Translations under genes and position numbers: made by a program
From: Saccharum officinarum
Taxonomy: Eukaryota; Streptophyta; Magnoliopsida; Poales; Poaceae
NCBI GenBank assembly: GCA_020631735.1
Contig: CM036197.1
Coordinates: 42,145,880 to 42,209,879, forward strand
Length of the DNA stretch: 64,000 bases
Direction of reading: 5' to 3'
The notes under the pieces: generated by a model
The model's database searches: none
Told to the model about the DNA's origin: nothing
Seen by the model: only the letters and a program-made list of their open reading frames with translations
In this document: one piece after another, positions 22,822 to 33,889 of the stretch
Position numbering within the stretch: the stretch's first letter is position 1
How the letters are laid out: every line of letters begins with the position of its first letter

Positions 22822-25800
22822 CGAACTCGGGGCTATATGGAATGCTCTGATTCAGGACGTCTCCAGTAGTGCAATCCATTTTACTTTGCGTGGCAGGTTT
22901 TTGTCAGTTCTACAGAGTGGCACCCAATCTTTGTATGGATCTCATTATGCTAGTAGTACAAAATAAGTATTTTAGCAGCAGAGCTGAAAAGAATTGGGAA
23001 AGCAAAGAACATTTGTGCTAGGATGCAGTTTGGTGAGTACTGAGTACAACGTTTCTAATTTTTTGTGTTTACCACACAACAATTTTGAGGAAAATTTTGA
23101 AAACACTGCATGTTATTGACCTGACAATCTGCATCTTTAAAAGATTTTATAAGAGCCACCCATAAATTACAGGTTTTATGTCAATCGGCGAGCATAACAT
23201 AAACTCTCGATTTAACTAATTTGTGAGTTTCAGATTTTACATCAAGTTCTCTCTTCTTATTAGCAGCTAGCGCTTTCTACTAGCTTATTGCTGCTTGTAC
23301 AATTTCTCTGCAAGGGTTTAAGGTAGCAAAGCCAATTTCTTTTCCTCGCGCATAAGAGAGCTGTGTTACCTTACTACCTTAGCCTCTGGATAGCTCAATA
23401 AAAGAGAGTTGTATTACCGAGGTAAAGTACATCATTATCATATTCTCATGGGTGGCCTAATAAAATAGAACGAGCTTGCATTGTTACCACATCATAATCA
23501 GCAAAATCAAAATATGTAGCAATGAAAAATATGCACTTAATGTTGTGTTACCTTAGCCCTGAATATGGTATGGATGCGGTCGTGTGGTCAAGCTAAGCTT
23601 TTATTGCACTCATCACAAAATATATGCCTTATGTTAATGGACGAATTATATGCTTTTATTGTACAAAGTACACGGTACAAAATATATTCTTTTATTGTAC
23701 AAAGTTGCGCCAATAGATTCCTACAAGACATGTTTGATAGGAACTGCCAACAGATTTTCTTACCCAGATATGCCTTATGTTAATGGACGAATTGAAAGCA
23801 GATGTCGACAGTGACAGCCGCTTAGAAAAAATGACCAAATAGGAGATAGACACCTCATCTCTTGTTGATTCTACTGACCAAGCTCCAAGCTCGTCAAGAA
23901 TGGGTCATCCTCTTATTTAATTGCAAGCTATGGGCGACCGGATCGTGACCTCATATTTGATTCAGTCGAGACGAAGGCATTAAGCTTATCAAGGGGTCAT
24001 CCTCTTGTTTTAAATGCAAGCTATTGGCTACTGTACACAGTATGTAAGCTAATCCCTCTTTTTCCAAGAAAAAAAATTGAAGCTAATCCCTGGTCTCTAG
24101 TGCGTGGGGACAAATATGGTACGGTGCACGTCAAGTGCTGCAAGAGTAGTTGCAAAGGTTTCAATGGACGAACACAACTTTGATTAGTCTCTAGAGGGGA
24201 CAAAGGCATACGTCAAGTGCTGCAAGAGTCGTTGCCAAACTTTCAATGTATATGACATAGACATCACAGGACAACACTTTCTGGTGCAGAGTGTTTGAAG
24301 ATATATGAAGGCGCTCCAATTTTTGGACTGGTGATCGATGAACACAAGGATATGTGGTTAAGCTCATTGAGTTGCAAAGACTCCAACACAAGGATACGTG
24401 GCTAATTTTGTTTCTCAAATTAAAGATTTGGTCACATTTGAGGCCACTTGGTTGTCTTGGGCTCTTGGCCCCCGTGGATTCAATTGAGTATGGTTCCAAG
24501 AATATTCGTAAAAATTGAGGACTCTATAGTGCATACTTGGTATTGGAAGACACTTGGACTTAGATAGGTCTTTCTTTTATCTTTGGCCTTACTATTAAGA
24601 GGGGTCGAAGATGAGTAGCTTGACAGAGTTTGAATTGAGAGCAATTGTACATTGAGTAACTCTTACCAAGTCAGCGTACAAGTGGATCTAACTGATAAAA
24701 AATATCATAAGGATCTCAAAGAAATTGAGTTGGACGAGATCAAATTTAAGACAAAGCTAGAAAATGCACCGGATGAATCAGTCAGATGGAGTGGACGGTC
24801 TGATGGCACTATGCAATGGTTGAACTTATCCTTACCAAGTTTCTAGTGTCCATCATATGATCCGGTGCTATCTTGGTGGGCCGTCGGATCATCCGGTGGA
24901 ATGGTATAAGGGCTAGTTCAAGGTGGAAAAGGTACTAATGTTCACTGTATGATTTGGAGTAATCTTTGTGTGCATCCTTGAGGGCTTGGCTTGGAGTGTC
25001 GTCAAGTGAAAGTTGGAAGCTTGTTACTCTTGTTGTTTGTAAGCACCCAGATGACCTAGTGGAGGACTAGATGACCTTTCCAGTGAAATTCTCGTTGGGA
25101 AGGCTTCTAGCTTTGTTCTCGGTTTGGAACTCACCGACCAGAGTGGAGAATAGGTATTCCTGGTGGAGATTGAGTCTTGGTGACTCAATGAGCTTAACCA
25201 CGGTCTTGTGACCAAAGGTGTTCCAACTTGGATTAGGGGATATTGGCAACTATCTGAAACCATGAGGAAAAAAAATCTGGTTGTCTCTTGTCCTTCCTCG
25301 TTCTATTAATGAGAATTTCTTTTATTTGAAACATTGTATGAAGCTCATATCTTAGACTTGATTTTCTCTTAGTGTGTTGTTCTCCTTAGTTTACTTTTCA
25401 CACTTAAGGACATATTGTTAGCGTGAGCTTTGCTAAGAATTTGACTTAGTATGATGGCCCTAAAGATTTGATTTAGTGTGATCTTTAGTTATAGGGTCAA
25501 CTAAGTTTTGCATGTGGGTGAGCAGTTTTAATAGGCTAAGGTTGCTTTAACTTTTAAAGTCCCGAATCAAGTCCTCTTCATTAATTTGGACCATCCAGTC
25601 CTTTTTCCCATATTAGTTGTTCTATTTTTCATTTAAGTTGAACTGGAAGTTGTTTATTTTTTTTGTTTAAGTTGAACTTCTCTAATTTTTTTTGTTAAAT
25701 TTATAAAGATATTGGAATACGGTGGAATCAACATTGTCATGTTTGCCAGATGGTAGTAAATGCAAAATCAGTTTTCTCTTGTACTTTTTATGGAGGTTTT

Positions 25801-25848
25801 CAGCATAGCAGCTTAGGTGCATTTGGAAAGAAACAAACAATGTGACTT
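22822..25848. other. Large region without recognised genes; local duplications
   Basis: AT-rich sequence with many local direct duplications between about 23570 and 24250 (see findings). At 24850-24900 there are GATCCGGTG / GATCATCCGGTGG words, and 25020-25330 has a texture like a decayed LTR of a copia element, but no ends, primer site or coding match could be fixed. No gene is supported. Confidence 0.4.
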
Positions 25849-25990
25849 TTATAACAAAGTTCTGAATTTTAGCACCTGTAAGTTTTCCTTTGGAAAGATA
25901 TTATTCTTCACTTTTTCATCTCCTCTCCAAAGTAAGGAGCGACGAATCATGTCGATATCTTTCCTTTCCAGGCCGCCAATAGAAAGATGG
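25849..25990 (-). pseudogene. Possible LINE reverse transcriptase relic
   Basis: The minus-strand frame contains IDMIRRSLLWRGDEK, similar in spacing and content to the IDKIRRSFLWKGDE segment of the LINE at 30053-31875. Nothing else of a LINE can be read around it, so this is at most a short decayed fragment. Confidence 0.3.
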
Positions 25991-26057
25991 TCAGATGATA
26001 TGTTGGTATGGCTGACAACACCGAGGTGACAAGGGTGTGTTGTCCAGCACGATTTAA

Positions 26058-26366
26058 AAGTTTCCCCTTTCATCCGAGCAGTCGTTTGCCAACCTTTTTG
26101 ATGAAGGGTTCGTTGTACATGTACTTTCTGTAGGGCACTGGTGTGCAGCTCGTGGCCCAGGTAGTGGCAAGGGAAATCCTTTTGTTATCCTTGGAAGGGT
26201 GCAAGAACATGCTGAATATCTAATCCTCGCATCTCAGATGGGGTGTGCAGAACTCTTGTCGAAGTTCTTTGTTAGACCCGTCACAACTCCTAAGGCATCT
26301 AGGATGGATTTCAAAGCTTGCATGTCCCACCGTTTTGGGGTGATGAAGATTGTCCGCGATTTCTGA
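26058..26366 (+). other. Unrecognised open frame of about 100 codons
   Basis: A plus-strand frame open from 26058 to a stop at 26364-26366. It has coding-like features (VVHVLSVGHWCAARGPGSGK, then GRVQEHAEYLILASQMG) and balanced residue use, but no ATG near its start. It may be a terminal exon or a gene relic. I cannot name the family. A second open frame (26513-26731) follows 150 bp downstream. Confidence 0.3.
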
Positions 26367-26512
26367 TGTGAAATTGTCTTCTATTTTTTAGAAGTGAGAT
26401 TTAAAAAAGCGGTTATAGGAACCAACAGAAAAACTAATTGATTGATTAATTATTTTTTTAGAAATATAGAGATGCTCTAGTTCCTGGAGTAAAGTGATTT
26501 TTTACTATCAGT

Positions 26513-26731
26513 TTGTGGTCCATATACCACTGTGATCCACCGGTTCGTGGCATTGGCCCTCAAATTTATATCGACGGTGATTGGGTTTGTGGAAAAGTGC
26601 GGATTGGGGATGGTCTAGTGGTTTTGCGAGCAAGCAGAATTCCTCCCCTCGTTTGGATTGCTAGGAGTGATAGGAAGTTGTTAAGAAACTTCGGTTGTAA
26701 TGCACATGCAATTAAGTTAGATGGTTGGTGA
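26513..26731 (+). CDS. Hypothetical 72-residue open frame
   Basis: ATG at 26513 and stop at 26729-26731. The product has a GPQIYIDGDWVCGKVRIGDG segment and ends in KLDGW. No known domain recognised. It lies about 180 bp upstream of the receptor kinase start, on the same strand, and could equally be non-coding or a relic belonging with 26058-26366. Confidence 0.25.
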   Translation: MWSIYHCDPPVRGIGPQIYIDGDWVCGKVRIGDGLVVLRASRIPPLVWIARSDRKLLRNFGCNAHAIKLDGW

Positions 26732-26909
26732 AGCAGTAGCTGACAGCTAAATTTTAGTTGACAATTGTTAACCGATCGAGATCCAAACAGGCCTGTAGAA
26801 GACTCTAGTCGTAGACTACAAGTCTACAACCAGTCAAGATATTACATAGGCTTCAGCTTCACAGAGAGATGAGCCAAGCCTGCAATTGGAAAAGCACCAC
26901 GCTGCAGCT

Positions 26910-29900
26910 ATGGCGCGTTCGCCCTGGCCCGTCGTACTAGCAGCAGTATTCACCACCTTGGCATCGCTACAACAAGGGGCGGCCGCCGGCACGGCTTCCT
27001 CCGACCTCGCCGCGCTGCTCACATTCAAGGCGCAGCTCTCCGACCCTCTCGGCATTCTCCAGGAGGGCTGGCCCGCCAACGTGTCCTTCTGCCGCTGGGC
27101 CGGCGTGTCGTGCGGCCGGCGCCACCGGCAGCGCGTGACCGCCCTGGTGTTGCCGGACGTGCAGCTGGTCGGACCGCTCTCCCCGCACCTGAGCAACCTC
27201 TCCTTCCTCACCGTGCTCAACCTAACCGGCGCCGGCATCTACGGCACCATCCCGGCGGAGCTCGGCCAACTGCGTCGCCTCAGGTACCTCCATCTTGGAC
27301 GCAACCGTCTGTCAGGCTCCATCCCCGCGGCGCTTGGGAACCTCACGAGCCTTCAGTTTCTTGATGCGAGCAACAACCTGCTCTCCGGTGAGATCCCAGC
27401 GGAGCTGCAGGGGCTGCACAATCTTGAATTCATAGCTCTACATGTCAATCAACTGAGTGGAGCGATACCAGCCCAGCTGTTCAACAACACGCCCATGTTA
27501 AGCCATGTCTCGCTGGCGAACAACAGCTTGTCGGGAAGGATACCTGACGCCATTGGCTCCCTGCGCAAGCTTGAATTCCTCGCTCTGCAGGTAAACCACC
27601 TCTCTGGTGCGATGCCCCCAGCCATGTTCAACATGTCCAGCCTCAGAATGCTGTACATGGCCAACAACAATCTGACTGGCCCAATCCCAGGCGACAACGT
27701 CACCTTCAGCCTCCCAATGCTGCAGGTGATATCCCTGTCCCTGAACAACTTCTCGGGTCCAGTTCCGCCGGGCCTTGCGTCGAGCAAGGACGTCCGGATC
27801 ATCTCGCTGTCTTCGAATCTCTTCTCTGGTCCTGTGCCGACATGGCTGGGCAAGCTGCCTGCTCTTACTGGCCTTCTGTTCGGAGGGAATGACCTCGTCG
27901 GTCCAATCCCGGATGTCCTTGGCAATCTCACCATGCTCCAAAGGCTTGACCTTTCGTTCTGCAGGCTCCACGGAGAGATCCCAGTGCAATTGGGGCAGCT
28001 CGCGCATCTTAGCATCCTGGTGCTTTCAGTCAATCGACTGACAGGCTCCTTCCCATCTTTTCTTGGCAATATGACTGAATTATCTGACATAGAGATGGAA
28101 TTTTGTATGCTGACTGGATCAATACCAACCTCACTTGGGAACTTGAGATCACTTCTGCAACTCAACGTTGGACAAAACCTCCTCCATGGGGACCTTGGCT
28201 TCTTGGTTGGCCTCGCCAATAGCAGGGAGCTCAACTTCATAAATTTGCAGATGAATTCCTTCACTGGAAGACTTCCAGATTATGTCGGAAACCTCTCCAG
28301 GGAGCTCCGCATCATCGATGCCACTGGCAACATGTTGGTTGGAGGAATTCCTTCGACAATATCTAATCTAAGCGGTCTCAGCTCGCTTATTCTTATGAAC
28401 AACCAGCTAAGCCAGGAAATCCCACCATCCATCATGACCATGGAGAGTCTTGAGAGGATCGACATCTCAGGGAATAGTTTCGTTGGTCCCATCCCGGCTC
28501 AGATCGGTATGCTCAGGAGACTGGTTCAGCTGCGTCTCTACGACAACAATTTCTCTGGCCCAATACCAGATGGCATCGGTAATCTCACTATGTTAGAGTA
28601 CATTTCCTTATCTGAAAACCAGCTATCTTCAGGTTTGCCAGAAAGCTTATTTCTTCTGGATAACCTCATCGACCTTAATCTGTCCCACAACTCTCTGACT
28701 GGTGTGTTACCATCTGATCATGGTCATATGAAACAAATCAACACGATAGATCTCTCCGCAAACCATTTGTCTGGCAGCCTCCCAGATTCTTTTCAACAGC
28801 TTACCATGTTGACTTACCTAAACGTGTCCCACAACTCGTTTAATGGTTCAATTCCATACACCTTTCACAATTTGGTTAACTTGGCAGCACTGGACCTGTC
28901 CTCCAACAATCTTTCCGGTACCATTCCAGTGTACTTGGCAGGATTAACCTACCTTGCCAGCTTGAACCTGTCGTTCAATGAGTTACAAGGTCCAGTACCA
29001 GATGGTGGTGTTTTCAGAAACATCACCTTGCAATCTTTGATAGGGAATGATGGGTTGTGCGGTGTTCCACGTCTAGGATTTTCTCCATGCCAGGGAAATT
29101 CTCACTCAACAACTAATAGGGGCCTGCTAAAAATCCTGCTCCCTTGTGTCACCATAATCTTTTTGGTTATAGCCAGCTGCATATACCTCTTGACCAAAAG
29201 ATATATTGCTAAGAACCAAGTAAAGGAAGCAGCTACTGGCAATGGAGATGATGTAATCACTCATAGGTTTGTGTCATATCATGAGATAGTCCGCGCAACG
29301 GACAATTTCAGCGAGGATAACATGCTGGGGGCTGGAAGTTTTGGCAAGGTTTACAGAGGTCGACTGGACGATGGAATGGTGGTTGCGGTTAAAGTCCTCA
29401 GCGAGCATGTGGAGAAAGCTATGACGAGTTTTGACGTTGAGTGTGAGGTTCTACGTACGGTCCGGCACCGCAACCTGATTAGGATAATTAGCACTTGTTC
29501 AAACTTGGAGTTCAGAGCCTTGCTGCTTCAGTATATGGCCAATGGTAGCTTGGACGCATACTTGCACTCTGAAAGCCGCCCTCCACTAGGATTCCTCAAG
29601 AGATTGGACATTATGCTTGACGTGTCAATGGCAATGGAGCACCTGCACTACCATCATGGTGAGGTTATTCTGCACTGTGACCTGAAGCCTAGCAATGTTC
29701 TGTTCGATGAAGAGATGACGGCGCATGTTGCGGACTTCGGAATTGCAAAGATATTGTTAGGTGACGACAGCTCCGCCATTTCAGCAAGCATGCCTGGCAC
29801 AATAGGATACATGGCTCCAGGTATTTGCACTTATTTTTCTTGAGAAAATTATTTGTAAAGCACTGAAGTTTTGTATGGCTAATCGATCAAACATGTAGTT

Positions 29901-30052
29901 CTGAATTCTGAACAAAAATTTATTGTACAGAATATGCATTCATGGGAAAAGCATCGAGGAAGAGTGATGTGTTCAGCTTTGGGATCATGCTACTTGAAGT
30001 CTTCACTGGTAGAAGGCCCACAGATCCCATGTTTGATGGAACAATGAGCCTT
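26910..30052 (+). pseudogene. LRR receptor-like kinase (LRR-XII, Xa21/FLS2 type), 5' part up to the insertion
   Basis: Membrane receptor kinase of the class that senses microbial peptides. Start: ATG at 26910; the frame is open further left only from a TTG. Residues 1-26 form a signal peptide (hydrophobic [13 protein letters not shown]). Then LRRNT ([15 protein letters not shown]), about two dozen LRRs to about residue 680, a membrane segment near 742-764 ([20 protein letters not shown]), and the kinase: P-loop [11 protein letters not shown] near 807, AVK lysine, HCDLKPSN near 924, DFG near 940. Cysteine instead of arginine before the catalytic aspartate makes it non-RD, typical of immune receptors. 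Exon 1 ends at 29820; a 110-bp GT-AG intron (29821-29930) follows within the APE motif, as in this family. Exon 2 stops at codon 1011, where a LINE is inserted; it resumes at 53920. With the insertions left out, the frame would total about 1,094 residues with no stop. Confidence 0.9.
29821..29930 (+). other. Receptor kinase intron
   Basis: 110-bp intron with donor CAG|GTATTT and acceptor TTGTACAG|AA. It splits the GAG codon of the APE motif after its first base. If it is retained, six extra residues are added and a stop follows at 29841-29843. Confidence 0.8.
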
Positions 30053-30219
30053 TTTTTTTTTTTGAAAATAACGGCAGGAGCTCTGTCTCTCAATTAAGGA
30101 AGGTAAGAAACAAAGGTTTATGTACAACACATGACCCGCCTAGGCAGGCAAAGAAACAAGCACAAAGGCTGACAAGGCATGCACAAAGATCACAGAAAGC
30201 AACCAAAGCTCATGGCCTG

Positions 30220-31875
30220 CTAACCCCTCCATTCAATAGCCCTTCTTTGTTGTTCAATGTCTTCTTTGACTCTAGTGGCGACCTGCAGCACCGATTCTTG
30301 GGTGTTGTTGAATATTCTTCGGATCCTTTCCTTCCAAAGATTCCAGTTTGTGTAGATCACCAAACCATTGAATCGCCTCCTTTCTTCCTTTGTGACTTTT
30401 GTTGCAGCCTCCTCCCACCAAGAGCTGAGGTGAACATGGTTATGTGCAGACTGTATGAGGTGGCTGTCAAAGTTCTCCCAGGTTAGAATTAGACTCCATA
30501 CCGCAATTGCGAACGGGCAAAGAAGAGATAAGTGGACACATGTTTCCAGTGGACCGTCACAAAGCACACAATGATCTTGGTGAGGCCATCCTCTTATTTG
30601 CAGGGTTGTCCGCCGTAAGCACCTTCTCCTGCACAAGGATCCAAGCGAAGACTTTGCATTTGTTTTCCGCCCTAGCCTTCCAGATTAGCTTGCTCTTGAA
30701 GGTGGGATAGGAGCCTCCGAATTGGATCCTGTAAGCCGAACGAGCGGAGTAAGAACCGTCGGCTGTCCATCGCCAAGCAATGGAGTCACGCACGCCTGGC
30801 TGCAGCTGGACGGATTGGGTCCTGATCCAAAGGGAGACAAATTCCTCTATGTGCTCAGTGGTGGTGATTTGGTTTCTTAGGGTGTGTATCCAGCTGCTGT
30901 TCTGAAATTCCTGCTGGACCGACCTGTTTTTCCTTCTTACTAGCTCAAACAGATGCGAGGCGAGATCCTTGGGGGCCTCGCCATCAAGCCAGCTATCATG
31001 CCAGAATTGAGCCTTGGTCCCGTCACCAATCGTGATCGAGGTCGAGGATTTGAATAGGAGTCGGTCGGTGTCATTGCAAGGCAGTTCGGACCCTGCCCAA
31101 GGTTTGGAGTCATTGATCCAGCTTTGCCAAAGCCATCGAAGGTGAAGGGCTCTCCCAAATTTCTCCAGGTCTGGCACCCCTAATCCGCCAATGTCTTTTG
31201 GCTTGGTCACCGTTGGCCAGTTGACAAGACAGTGCCCACCATTTGCATTTTCGTCGCCCTTCCAAAGAAAAGATCTCCTGATTTTATCAATTTTCTTCCT
31301 AGCCCATGCTGCAAGTGGAAACACTGTGAGATGATAAGTTGGCATAGATGAGAGCACAGAGGAGACAAGTGTCAATCGTCCAGCCCTATTCAGCCATCTT
31401 CCTTCCATCCGGGGAGTCTCTGGCCAATGCGCTCGATGAGTGGTTGCACATGAACCCTCTGGAGCTTCCTAGTGTGCAACTGCAGCCCTAGATATCGGCA
31501 GGGGAACGTGCTTCTGACACCATCAAAGGAGGAAAGTACCTGCTCCAGGTCAACCTCCTCGCATCTAATCGGGTGTATGGAGCTTTTTTGAAGGTTGATG
31601 TGTAGGCCTGAGGAGTTCCCAAACGCCTGCAGGATTATTTTGATTGCTTCCAGATCCTCCTTTAGGGGGTTAATGAAGATGGTTGCGTCATCCGCGTACA
31701 TGGAGATTCTCCATTTAGCGGCAGTTGGAGGCAGTGGGGAGAGAATCCCATCCTGAGTCGCTAGATCAAGCAGGCGCTGGAGAGGGTCCATTGCAAGGAT
31801 AAAAAGCATGGGGGAGAGGGGGTCACCCTGGCGGACACCTCTGCCATGGTTGAAGCTTGATCCACGTTGGCCATT
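30220..31875 (-). pseudogene. LINE-B ORF2, reverse transcriptase 3' half and zf-RVT domain
   Basis: The right end begins within reverse transcriptase at GVRQGDPLSPMLF, then has YADDATIF, the catalytic aspartate pair, and the FPCRYLGLQLHTRK motif. A frame change near 31400 moves into the NRAGRLTLVSSVLSS block and LWKGDE; another near 30600 leads into the zf-RVT zinc motif (CVLCDGPLETCVHLSLLC). The frame before the first and after the second shift is the same, so the two shifts compensate. It ends at 30220, about 160 bp before the poly(A) tail. Continues to the right at 47109, beyond the copia element. Confidence 0.85.
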
Positions 31876-33470
31876 TGAAAGGATCAAGATGCCCAAGAGG
31901 GGGGGTGAATTGAGCTTTTCTAAAAATTAATTGCAAGAATTAAATCCTACAAGCCAAACTTCACCCCTAGTGCCTACTAGTGTTCCTTGTGATTCTACCA
32001 GTAAAAGTTTTGCACCCTAAGTTCCAATCCTAGACTAGCATGGCAATTCTAGGAAAGTAAACAAGCAATGAAAGCAATACACGAAAGTAAATGCTTGAAA
32101 GTAAGGGTTAGGAACACGGCGATGTTTTGCCGAGGTATCGGAGAGTCGCCACTCCCCACTAGTCCTCGTTGGAGCACCCGCGCAAGGGTGTAGCTCCCCC
32201 TTGATCCGCGCAAGGATCAAGTGCTCTCTACGGGTTGATTCTTCGACACTCCGTCGCGGCGAATCACCAAAAACCGCTCACAACATGAGTTGGGTCACCC
32301 ACAAGCTCGTCGGATGATCACCAAACTCCCAATCTCCACCAAACCGTCTAGGTGATAGCGATCACCAAGAGTAACAAGCTAGAACTCTCACTTGACCACA
32401 AGCCTAATGAGAAGATAGATGCACACTTGCTACACTCTTGTCACTAGTGAGGAATCTCAAACTTTGATTCTCAAATCACTATCCTCACTAGGGCTCTTGC
32501 ACTCCCTTGCACTCCAAAGGTGTTTCTCAGCTAAACAAATGAGCAAGAGTACTCTAAAAGAGGTGGAGGGGATGTATTTATACACCCCTCAGATAAATCC
32601 AACCGTTACCTGCCAAATCAGCAAAACACGTACTGACCGGACGTGCTGGTCGATGTGACTGGACACACCGGTTATGTGTAACGGTCGAAAACCAAAAGTC
32701 AGCGCTGAGTGACCGGACGCACCGGTCAGAGATGACCGGACACGTCCGATCATGCAAGAACCTAACTAAACTTTGACCTGACGCTCGACCACGTCCGATC
32801 ATAGATGACCGGACGCGTCAGGTTAGCTTGGGACCTTACTGGAATGTGACCGGACGTGTCCGATCACTTCACAGTCGCGTCCGATTACACCTTTACCCTC
32901 TGAAACATGTGTCAGACTGACCACCGCGTCCGGTCCTCTCAAGGACCACATCCGGTCAATCAGTTAACGATGCAGTGACTTATTAGTACTGACCGGACGT
33001 GTCCAGTCAAGACAAAGACCGTGTCCGATCAAGGGTAAACTGCTCAAACGACTTCTAAAAGCGACGCAACTTGAACCAAGTTGCTTCCAACTGAACTTTG
33101 AGCTTTTCTAGTGCTACCTAGTGCTAAGTTTAACAAGTGTGCACCACACCTAAACAAAAGACTCACCTAGGTCAAGCTACTCGCTCATGCCCCCCTTTAT
33201 AGTACAGTCAAAGGAAGAAACAAAGATCCTAACGACTATTCCGGATGTAACTCAACACCTTGACATCCGGAACTAACCGTCCTTAATCTTGTCGTTGATC
33301 CTTTGAAAACCGAAATAATTTCCATCAAGGGACATGAATACCATAGTGCCCAAAGCAGTTATCAACTCCATGACCTAACTTACCAACGTTTCTGCAAAAC
33401 ACACGTTGGTCATGGTAATAATGCGTTGTCATCAATTGCCGAAACCAACACCGGGGCGTAGATGCTTTCA
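31876..33470 (-). repeat. Left (3') LTR of the copia element
   Basis: 1,595 bp, TGAAAGGATC...GATGCTTTCA, with ends that are themselves inverted. TATA box of the promoter at about 32573-32580 (minus strand TATAAATAC). An array of GACCGGACGCG-type words spans about 32630-33035, upstream of the TATA box in the reading direction. By eye it is well over 90 percent identical to the right LTR, with mostly C/T changes. Confidence 0.9.
32630..33035 (-). promoter_or_regulatory. GACCGGACGCG palindrome array in the left LTR
   Basis: About a dozen copies of a short unit (GACCGGACGCGYCCGRTC and variants such as GACCGGACGCACCGGTC), in both orientations and some self-complementary. It lies about 50-450 bp upstream of the LTR TATA box. 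Sireviruses are known to have GC-rich palindromic repeats in this position; a regulatory role is inferred. Confidence 0.6.
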
Positions 33471-33485
33471 ATCTCCCCCTTTTTT
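33471..33485 (-). other. Polypurine tract of the copia element
   Basis: On the minus strand AAAAAAGGGGGAGAT directly abuts the 3' LTR. It primes plus-strand DNA synthesis in LTR retrotransposons. Confidence 0.85.
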
Positions 33486-33889
33486 GGTGATTGATGACAA
33501 CACTTAGATTCAGAAGATATAAGAGTTGAGGTTTTCGAACATGCTTGGTTCACATAAGCAAAAAGTTGTAAGCACAAGGGGTTAGGAATTGCTTATGTGT
33601 TCCAAGCCAACTGAGTGTACTCATAAGATAAAACATGAAGAGTTAGTACACGTAAAACATAGCTCATATGAAATCGGAGTAAGGCAAGAAAGCATAACCT
33701 TATGAGCTAAACACAATTAAGTGACATAATATAAAATAAAGTCTCACAAACTCATAGTCACACAATGCAAGGCAAGAAAAATAAATAAGATGCATGAATG
33801 TAGCACACATGGAAAAATGAAACCCTCTATCAACACTCCCCCTGAATCTACGCTCTCTCCCCCTTTGGCATCAAACGCCAAAAAGAAAA

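Noticed and set aside
26886..26909. Upstream start for the receptor kinase
   Set aside because: The codon at 26886 is TTG; the first ATG is 26910 and is followed at once by a normal signal peptide.
27449..28264. 271-codon open frame on the minus strand within the kinase LRR region
   Set aside because: Antisense shadow produced by the LRR codon periodicity.
32630..33035. CRISPR-like array from the regularly recurring GACCGGACG units
   Set aside because: Plant LTR, units unevenly spaced and in both orientations, no cas genes; these are LTR palindromes.
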